A stretch of DNA of 64,000 bases. Source: Ulota crispa (Eukaryota > Streptophyta > Bryopsida > Orthotrichales > Orthotrichaceae). Both the position numbers and the translations under genes were made by a program. The stretch's first letter is position 1; each line of letters starts with the position of its first letter. The notes below the pieces were generated by a model. It saw nothing but the letters and a program-made list of their open reading frames with translations, had not been told where the DNA came from and searched no databases. Of this stretch, positions 56,096 through 64,000 are shown one piece after another. Where the stretch lies: contig OY987243.1 of the NCBI GenBank assembly GCA_963920765.1, positions 1-64,000 of the forward strand, given 5' to 3'.

Positions 56096-58340
56096 ATACA
56101 AATCAATGTTAATTTTTTTGCAAGTACCCCCTCTTGTGATGGCTTTCCGCCAAAATGGTGGGCACATAGGGCCACTAATAGTATTGGATTACAATAGAGA
56201 AGATGCAATACAAGTTTAGCTTTATCCTGCTTCCATAGTGAAACCGTATTAAACAACATAATCACACAAAATTTGTGTTATTTATTAATCTTTGCATCAA
56301 TCAATTTACTATCTCAAATCAACTCAGCTCTCTACAAGAGTGTCTACAAATTCTACTAAACTCAAGAAACTTCTTTCCATTTTATTAGAGCTATCAAAAA
56401 ACGTGACAAAAACTCAATTTTTTTAGCCCTCTTTAGCCCAAGAAAACTATTTTTTTTCAAATTATTGCTCCACAAAATTCCGAGGCCAATTTTAAGACAT
56501 AAGCAGCCCTGTTCTTGTACAAGTAAACCTTCATGAGCCCTCCACAATAACACACTACCACAGAGAGTCCTTATTACATTTGATTCATCCTATTGGTTCT
56601 TGATGAAAAGCCACACGCAAGGAAGTTTGAATAAGACCATATTTAAAAAAGCAAGCCAAAGATGCAATGCTAATACATTGCTTTTGAAGTTCATATCAAA
56701 AAAATTGTTTACTAATATGGAACAAACAACCAATGTAGAGAACCATTTGCATTGATGTCAAGAATCTTTCATAGCAAAAATGCTCTAAATAATAGTACAG
56801 TGGGTTTCATTTTTGAAGAAGAATACATTAGTTCAAAGCACATGTGAGAAAGGATATAGAGTAATTTGTGATGAAACTTTAATTGTTTACACAAAATCTA
56901 ACAATTATTTTGGTATATTGGGTTTGCTATGTTGATGTTACAAACATATCCTAAGCCTAATTCCACTGCACATGTGAAGAGATGGTGAAACCAATTTCAG
57001 CAAAATAAGATGTTCATACAGCAATTGTACAATTATTAGTGTATCTGTTGTGTATCTAATGAGGAGAGGTGGTCGCGGTTACAATTTGCAAGTGCCTTGG
57101 AGGCAACATGATGATCCAATTCAGGTAATATTTTTGCACTTTTTCTCAAATTTTTTTTTGAAAGATACATATTGTAGATGTTTCTAAAATTTCATGATTT
57201 AATGTAAACTTCCATGCTCACTTGGAGTCATAAAACTCAAAAACAACAAACAAGTTTGCAAAAGGACAAACCCATCTACAAGTTGTTTTTGGCTTTTCCA
57301 ATTCTAGGTTCAACATGGTTGCACTTATTGTTGAGGTGCTTTAGCTCATACAAAAGCTCATGTATTATTCCAAAATGGTTGTTATTAAATTTATATTTTT
57401 TTAGGGAACATTTTAAAGATGTTTTTTTGCAGAAAAAAATATTATCCACCGCCAATGTCATACAATTTGCTCTTTGGCTATAGAAACCATTGTTTATAAG
57501 CTTTTTTGTAAATCATAGGAAACTCTCTATATACCTCCCTTTGGAAAATGAAGAGAATTTTCTACAATTTTTGATATTGCTTATCTCATCCCAAATGCAC
57601 TTTTGTTAAAATCATAAGCACATTTGAGAAACTTGGCTTCACAATTTCCAAAAAACATCCAAAATGCCTAATCTCCAATACGGAGACCAACAAAATACAC
57701 TCTTTTCCAATATTAGCACTTGATAAATTTTCATATAAATAATTCCAAGGCTCAAAAAGTATCAAATTGCAAGCGTTCAATCATGCAAACGCAACAAGTA
57801 AACAGTGTCAACACCCAAGTGCCAAATCAGCCTTCTCCATATGGTGTAAAATTTTGAAACTATCCAAGAACTTTAGAAGCTACAAAAACTTCATCACATC
57901 TAGGACAAATAACAAACAATTTTTCTCAAAATATCAAATTCACCGATTCTGAAAAATTTCTTGAAATCCTTTAAAATAAATTAGGCAAGTTGATAGAGTA
58001 CTTTTGACAAGCTTGGTTGAGAGTTCAGCCCTTTCATTGAAAAGGAAAAATTTGATGGATATCCCTCAAGTTTGCAATATTTGTATGGATGCCTTTGGTT
58101 TTCAAGCAATTGCTCAAATATCCTTGGACCATAATTTTCAAGCGTGTGTTATGTTGTGGATAGTCACTTCCTTCTCCCTTTATAAGCACGTTGCTTCTAT
58201 CTTATTCTATTACACTCCCTCCTTCAACATTGATCATGAAAGAAGTAGTGTGCACAACAGAATCAATACTTGAAAATTATGATACAAGGATATTTGTACA
58301 ATTTATAAAAAACCAAAGGCATCTATACAAACATTAAGAG
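56096..58340. other. AT-rich DNA, no gene seen
   Basis: About 2.2 kb. ORFs up to 89 codons (57214, 58004) without recognised domains. A copy of the GATAGTCAC...CCTTCTCC motif that bounds the element downstream lies near 58158. Confidence 0.5.
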
Positions 58341-59221
58341 ATAGTCACACCTTCTTTGCTCCATTCTTGATCTTTGGAGAATGGGTTCAAGGCAGCTTGT
58401 CCAAGCTAATTCTTTGAAGATTGAGAAGATTTTCACTTCACCTTTGGAGGTGAAGAATGGAGTGGAAAAATCTCCACACATTAAATTTTTACCCATTATT
58501 GTCTCGTTTTCATCCTACTTAGTTTTTGCTTTCCCTTATTATTTCATTTTTAGTAGTAGTTTTTTTGTTCTTGGAAGTTATTCCTCATACCTACACTTTC
58601 AATTTTCTTACTTCCATCATTCTCCATTCTCTATTCTCCATTCTTCACTAATCGCAAAAGGGGTGTCCCACCTTCTTTTATGGAGAAGTGCTTCCATTTG
58701 CCCTATTTTCACTGCACCACATCTCATTATGGGTAGTCACGGCACTTTCTTCTCTGCTTACGGAGAATGAGAATGCAAGTGTGTTGTGTTGCTAGTGGCT
58801 GTTGGGCTTCAGTTTAGCTTAGCATGCTAAACTTCTCATTAGCCTATTCTTCTCATCTAGAGGTAAAAAATGGAGTGGAGAATAAGTTAGCGTATGAACT
58901 TTTTACCATGGTCTATTTGTTTTCCCCACTCTTGAATTGCTTTTCATCCTAGCTCTTTTTGCTCCTCCAATCACTGGTCGTGCTGCCTTTCTCTAAGTAA
59001 ACCATTTTCCATTTTCCATTTTCCATTCTCCATTCTCCATTCTCCATTCTCCATCACAAACAAATGGAATATCACAACATTTTCACTAAAAACGAGCTCC
59101 TATTGGCTCCTACTTTCATTCAGCCGATTCTCAATCTCCATTTTCTTTTCATTCTTTGAGAAGTTGTGACTACCCCTATTATTCATTGAAGTTTTATTCT
59201 TGGAGAAGGTGTGACTGCCCC
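58341..59221. repeat. Nested inverted-repeat region, GTCACACCTTCTCC motif
   Basis: The motif ATAGTCACACCTTCTTTG (58341) and GGGTAGTCACGGCACTTTCTTC (58731) reads inward from the left. GAAGTTGTGACTACCCC (59160-59176) and GAAGGTGTGACTGCCCC (59205-59221) read inward from the right. This suggests one MITE-like element (58731-59176) within or beside another. A 129-codon ORF at 58381-58770 is low-complexity, rich in Phe and Ser, and not a convincing gene. Confidence 0.5.
59001..59054. repeat. CCATTTTC/CCATTCTC short tandem repeat
   Basis: Seven or so 7-8 bp units, CCATTTTC then CCATTCT, in a head-to-tail run. Confidence 0.85.
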
Positions 59222-59316
59222 TATTGCATATTTAAGAAGTGTCCATCAGATTTTTTCTTTTAAAATTGTTTCTACTTTTAATTATTTCTTTTTGCAAATG
59301 GCGTGTTTGTTTGCAG

Positions 59317-59615
59317 AGTTCCACGCCCTTTGAACAATTGGGAGGTCGGAAATTTAGATTGGTGATTGCCCTTGTCGGGTTTAGCACTGCCATCCTCATT
59401 TTTGTATGGAACTCCAAACGAGTTGTATTTAGAAGTGACCTTCCACCAAGGACGTTGCCGGGACTTATGTTTCCCTTGTACAGTCATAATTACATTCAGT
59501 CTCCAAATGGGAGCCAAGATGAGACATGGCACCAGGGCAGTGGAACAAATGGTAGGAGACGTAGGACATTATCACATCCGTTATTTGAACTCAAACTTGA
59601 GAACAAACTTGGAAG
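59317..59615 (+). pseudogene. Exon-like segment, putative single-pass membrane protein piece
   Basis: A 299 bp open stretch of higher GC content, bounded by an acceptor-like TTTGTTTGCAG ending at 59316 and a donor-like GGAAG|GTGAG at 59615/59616. In phase it encodes STPFEQLGGRKF followed by a hydrophobic span LVIALVGFSTAILIFVW and a basic Lys-Arg, then a Pro-rich stretch SDLPPRTLPG and a polar, Arg-rich end. This looks like the N-terminal cytosolic tail, one membrane anchor and stem of a type II membrane protein, but I do not recognise the family. No neighbouring exon was found in the window. It may be a gene remnant, a fragment captured by a transposon or, less likely, an exon of a gene whose other exons I missed. 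The same frame extends upstream to an ATG at 59239. Confidence 0.35.
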
Positions 59616-59714
59616 GTGAGCCATGAGTCTAATTTTTTTGTCAAAATATTAAATTTCACCTATAAAAGTGTACTTAGGGCCATATAATTGTTCATTATAA
59701 ATATTCAACTCGTA

Positions 59715-59835
59715 ACAAAGTTGCTATTTTTAAAGTTTTTCCATTGATTTCAAGTTCAAAATTGGTTCTTGCTCACAAATCTTGGCTCACTGCTCATGGG
59801 TTCACTATTTTACGCTCACAAAATACCGTCATCCA
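59715..59835 (-). repeat. Dispersed repeat shared with 21385-21500
   Basis: Reverse complement of 21385-21500: GCTCACAAATCTTGGCTCACTGCTCATGG here against CAGTGAGCCAAGATGTTGTGAGC there. Element type not known. Confidence 0.6.
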
Positions 59836-60009
59836 ACTCTGACTTAACCCACTTTCACTATTATGTGCTTGGATAACTCTAAAAACTTTGGAAATTGTCC
59901 AAACTCGGTGAGTAGGGAGATCCAAAAAACTTTAGAAAGTCAAGCAAATGAAATGTCAAAAAAATTGGTTGAAATATTAGTCATCCCATAAAAATTGGGT
60001 CAAACTTTT

Positions 60010-60910
60010 GGAAAATGTTTAATTACAATACAGTACCCTAAAAAAAGTCTACATAATTCCTTTTCAAGGCATTCAAAGAAGTTTCCTAATACAAAATATA
60101 ATTGACATTTTATCCTCAGATTTATTGTATGTGATCCTTGTGCAATCTTGATCAAGCATACCAAACTCCAGATACTAAAAACCATATTCCTGTGTTTGGT
60201 AAATTGTTTTGTGTTAAAATCATGGTTTAACAAGAAAGTTGATTAAAAACATTGGTAATGAATTTTTGAGATTTGACTGCATGGATATGTTGGAGACATC
60301 CATACGCACATCTTTCTTCCAAACAAACATTTCCAAACCAATTCCAAAAGAATTCTAAAAAGAATTTATTGTTATGGTGATCATAACCAAATTTAGTAAA
60401 ATATCTACTTCTTCATGAACATTGGTTTTTTGGCAAAATAAACATACCATCATGTTTAAAGGTACAAACTTTATTACAAGGTATGAGTCTTTTGCCAAAA
60501 AATAATTTTCATGAAGAAATATGTATTTTACAAAATTTGGTCATAATCACCCTAACATGAAGTTACTTTTAGAATTTTTTTGGAATTTTTTTGGAAAATT
60601 TTGCTTGAAAGAAAGATGTGCGTATGGATGTCTCCAACATATCCATGCAGTCAAATCTCAAAAATTCATTACCAATGTTTTTAATCAACTTTCTTGTTAA
60701 ACCATGATTTTAACACAAAACAAGTTGCCAACAATAGGATTTTGGTATTAAGTGACTGAAATTTGGTATGCTTGATCAAGATTGCTCGAGGATCACACAC
60801 AAAAGATTTGAGGATAAAATGCCAATTATGTTTTGTATTAAGCAAACTTCTTTGAATGCCTTAAAAGGAGAGTATGTAGACTTTCTTTTGGGTATTGTAT
60901 AGTAAACCAA
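60010..60910. mobile_element. Large foldback element of family G
   Basis: Two inverted arms of about 420 bp around a loop near 60440-60485. Paired landmarks: CTTGATCAAGCATACCAAA (60148) with TTTGGTATGCTTGATCAAG (60762); AAATCATGGTTTAACAAGAAA (60217) with TTTCTTGTTAAACCATGATTT (60690); GGATATGTTGGAGACATCCA (60284) with TGGATGTCTCCAACATATCC (60628). The inner arms TTCTTCATGAACATTGG and AATTTTCATGAAGAA close the loop. Single arms of the family occur at 25100 and 26130. No transposase. Confidence 0.85.
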
Positions 60911-62826
60911 TTTATCAAAAAAACAACACTATAAGGCCTACTTTACTTTTTCATGGGCTTATCAAGACAAGAAGATTTTTTGTCTACTTTTAGACCCCCA
61001 AAAGAAGATGTCAAATGTAATACAATTTTTTTCATATTTTTGAAGCATTATTGAGTCACTGATGAATTTTCAATAGATTTGTAGTAGGCACCTATTCATG
61101 TCTTGTAGGTCTTTTAAAAGTTGTTTACTTGCAAATTGCAATGAGATGAGGTAAAACCAAATATGACTGGCTTTTGCAATAAAGTACACTTTTTCTTCTC
61201 TTCATTCAATGGATAACATAGGTTCATTGAAAGACCACTTCATATCTATTATTTAGCTAATTATAGGGATGCTTTTGGAGAGAGGTTGCAATTTGAGCAT
61301 ATACCTAATACTTGCACTATTGTAAGCATGAATGAATAAAATTGGTCATAAATGAAAAATGTATGTTTTTTTTCAAAGAGACTCAAAACCTCCTTGGACA
61401 TTGCTCAAGCCTACTTTGAATGATGTTGAAAGTACCACTAAGTATGTTTATGGTGCCCTCTAACATGCAAGAGAAACAATGACAACTTTTGCACATTGGC
61501 ATTTGTTCATGAAGAAAAATGCAAGTAATTGTAAAACCTTTGAAGGTGTAATGAATCAATAGTGATTTTTGGAATTTGAGTGTTGAGGGATACTATAAAT
61601 GAAACTTGGATGAATCCAAAATTCATTTCATGCATTTTGAGAAAAGATGTTCATGACATCAAAATGTTATTGATAAAAAAGAAGGGTAAATTGAAAGGAA
61701 TTTTATTACAACTTGTTTCATTGCAGAGCCGCCTATTTCCATAGTATCAAAAATATGTATTCATTTTTTGAAATGGTCACTAGCTCCACAAAATTGTCAC
61801 CTATGTACTACTCATCAATTTGGATATTGCGTGGTTCAAGTTTTCATTCAAAAGTAGAGGGTTGACATTTAGTTTGAGTCAGTAGTAGGTAAAACTTACT
61901 TCATTGAAACTTTTTTCCAAACTAAAGCGAGAGAAATGAAGTTAGAATGTAAGTCATTGTATGCAATTGGAACTAAAAAATAAAAAGTTGAGTCATTAAG
62001 TGATATAGTTTTTGAAGCTTTTAATGTGGCATATGCTTTTTCATTAGCTAGCATCACTTATGCAAGGCAACTATTGCTTGCTCTAGATTAAGAGCTGAAA
62101 ATAGTATTGGAGCTCAAAACAATTGAAATCATTGCCATTTGTTGGTTAATTTTCTAAAATCAACTCTAAGGCATTTGCATGTAAGAATAATGGTCAAAGT
62201 TTTGAAAATTATATCTAATGCTCAAAAAAATAAGAGTTGACAAAATCACAATTCCAAAATTTGGTCAACCAAGAATGGAAGGCAAATATGTTGCTTGTGG
62301 TTGTAGTCAAAGTTTGTTAAAGGGAAGTTATTTCAATACAAAATATTTTGGTATTAAAGAAACTAATTGGCCCTTTCAGAGGTAGTTGAAATCTTACCTA
62401 ATTTGGCTGGTTCTTTCTCCATTCCACCTCTTTTAGGAAACACAAAATCTTCTAATTACAATCTCAAGACCTCTGCATGTAAAAAAAGAAAAACATAATT
62501 TTATTGTACTTTTATTATGATAAATGCTTGAGATGATGTTTGAGGGCATGTGTGTTTCTAAAGAGTAATAGGTTTTGATGATCTTTCCTTGTAATGTGAA
62601 TTGACTCTAAAATTTGAACAAATGCCCTTGTGCACAATTTGCCGACCTTGGTGAGAGCATCACCTTACTAAAAACTCAGTGTTTCACCCTATTTATCCAA
62701 ATTGCTAGTTTGACTCTTTTATCCATAAAGGTCAAGTTTGCTAAAATGAAATATTGTGCGGGTGGTAACTTACATTGAATTTTGACATCATCATTAACTT
62801 GTGCTCCTTTGTAAAATGCTTCTCAG
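60911..62826. other. AT-rich DNA, no gene seen
   Basis: About 1.9 kb with no recognised coding segment, RNA or paired repeat ends. It could include the upstream intron or promoter of the aspartyl-protease-like segment that follows, but no other exon was found. Confidence 0.4.
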
Positions 62827-62956
62827 GGAAAGCTTTTACATTGAGATGAAACTGGGGATCCAAGCAAAATTGCTTAATTTTATTATTGACACTGGGAGTG
62901 GTATCACATGGGTGCACTGCAAACGTCCTAGCCACAAATCAAAAATTAAGAATTTG
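62827..62956 (+). pseudogene. Aspartyl protease (A1, plant type) exon-like fragment
   Basis: After an acceptor-like AAAATGCTTCTCAG (ending 62826) the frame reads ESFYIEMKLGIQAKLLNF followed by IIDTGSGITWVHCK. This is the N-terminal active-site region of plant A1 (pepsin-family, nepenthesin-like) proteases, where the norm is a Tyr/Phe-X-(V/I)-X-(V/I/M)-X-(L/I)-G-T-P strand and then DTGS(D)-X-X-W-(V/L). The catalytic Asp is kept. The usual Thr-Pro after Gly is Ile-Gln and the residue after DTGS is Gly rather than Asp, so it has drifted. A possible donor is G|GTTTGT at 62956/62957. The second half of a protease (second DTG/DSG, flap Tyr) is not visible in the remaining 1 kb. It may be a gene fragment, or a gene with long introns running out of the window. 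Confidence 0.6.
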
Positions 62957-64000
62957 GTTTGTTTCTCTTTTATATCACTAGTAGCTATTACAATACTCAC
63001 CTATATTGAAATTATAGCTTGTATGTAGGTATTGCTATTGTAGGCACAATTTTTGCTATTACTATCTCAATTAACATTTTTTTTGTTAGTGACATCACAT
63101 GTCATCCAAATGTTTTGCTATTATCACTACAACTTGCACTATAAGGGAGCAGTGTCAAGACATTCTCTATCAATTAGGTCACCTTGATTTGGACACTTTT
63201 CTATCAATTTAGACATGTTTTTGTCAAATTTTTGTAAATTTGGACAATTTAGTCAATTTGGATGTGTTGGTGTGTATAGTCTTTCTTGTAGTGTTGCCAA
63301 CCAACCACAATGCACATTCTCAACTTGTGACATTGTATCAAATTAAAAAGAACAAAGCAAGAGAGTGTTCAACTAGAAAATGCTACTTTGAGGGTTTATG
63401 GTCTATTTGTCTTCTTCACCTTTGTATGACCATGCTTGCATCTTATTGTCAAACATTTCTATCTTGTCATAATTGAGACATATCAATAGTGTCAACCTTC
63501 ATGAGAAAAGAACATTGAGCAAAAAAATGGTGAAGAGAGTAGTGGACATGTGGTGATACTAGCAAAAACATCTAATTGGGGTGGCAATACAGCAATACTT
63601 TCTATTTAGTACGAGAATGTACAATACTTGTGCAATGAGCCAAGAAATAAAATACAAACCCTTCAAAGCATTTGATGGAGGTCATAAACAACTCTTTGCA
63701 AAGCTTCAAAGACCTAGTGCAAATATCTTAAACAATTAATGTTTTTTAGCATTTATAACAATACTAGATCCTAGTTCTAAAAGCAAAGGTATTTAGTTTT
63801 TAGTTTTACTCTTGTGTTTATAGATAATGATTTCTTTTTTTTCTCACTATATGTTTGTATGTAAAGTAAAAAAGATTTGTGAATGTGTTAGCAACTACTG
63901 CAATTCTAGCTTTGCTTTTGCAAGGATGACAATATTTTAAAAGCATTGTGTACACTTTTCTTGACATATTAAAAGCACTTTGTAAATATCTTGTGCACTT
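62957..64000. other. AT-rich DNA, no gene seen
   Basis: Short repeated ATCAATTT(A)GGACA / AATTTGGACA phrases near 63180-63255, and a 78-codon ORF at 63240 with no domain. The continuation of the protease gene, if any, is not recognised here. Confidence 0.4.

Noticed and set aside
1-64000. tRNA or 5S rRNA genes
   Set aside because: I looked for GGTTCGAATCC-type T-arms and 5S landmarks on both strands and found none that fold.

Overview
This window reads as the very end of a land-plant chromosome. It opens with about 2.57 kb of (CCCTAAA)n, the Arabidopsis-type telomere repeat, in the orientation expected at a left chromosome end. Junction and spacer sequence follows, then one whole nuclear rDNA unit on the minus strand: 26S about 3612-7015, ITS2, 5.8S about 7295-7456, ITS1, 18S about 7876-9701. 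It would be transcribed toward the telomere. The unit is co-linear and nearly full length, but it differs from ordinary plant rRNA at very many sites, mostly C-to-T and G-to-A, so I read it as a decayed subtelomeric rDNA copy. Subrepeated intergenic-spacer-like DNA lies on both sides (about 2955-3500 and 9702-11580). The species cannot be named from this; a land plant is well supported, the lineage is not.

From about 11.6 kb to the end the DNA is strongly AT-rich and I see no intact protein gene. It is a mosaic of small non-autonomous DNA transposons. The commonest group has short inverted ends reading TTAA-CCCCTAAAGG...CCTTTAGGGG-TTAA, with TTAA at both borders. It falls into several families: about 0.9 kb elements at 14175, 16458, 28799, 29959, 31517, 40135 and 49262; 224-237 bp elements at 25651, 36107, 37488 and 51931; 219-221 bp elements at 18934, 20833 and 26870; and a 408 bp element at 38908. 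Other elements are a CACTA-type MITE (40753-40969) inside one TTAA element, with its empty site preserved elsewhere in the window; foldback elements with 8 bp target duplications (15309, 24489); Tourist-like TAA-flanked MITEs (19545, 48601, 48735); a GCAATATT-ended family (41347, 52193, 54559); and two large foldbacks (17813-18475, 60010-60910).

The one autonomous-type element is a Ty1/Copia retrotransposon at 43154-48515. It has 121 bp LTRs, a primer-binding site that matches the anticodon region of initiator tRNA-Met rather than a tRNA 3' end, and gag-protease-integrase-RT-RNase H in order. Several stops, frameshifts and lost catalytic residues make it dead.

Two short host-gene-like pieces lie near the right end: an exon-like stretch encoding a membrane segment (59317-59615) and a piece of a plant A1 aspartyl protease around its DTGS active site (62827-62956). 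Nothing here forms a working pathway. The interest lies in the telomere-rDNA junction, the transition-driven decay and the layered transposon history.
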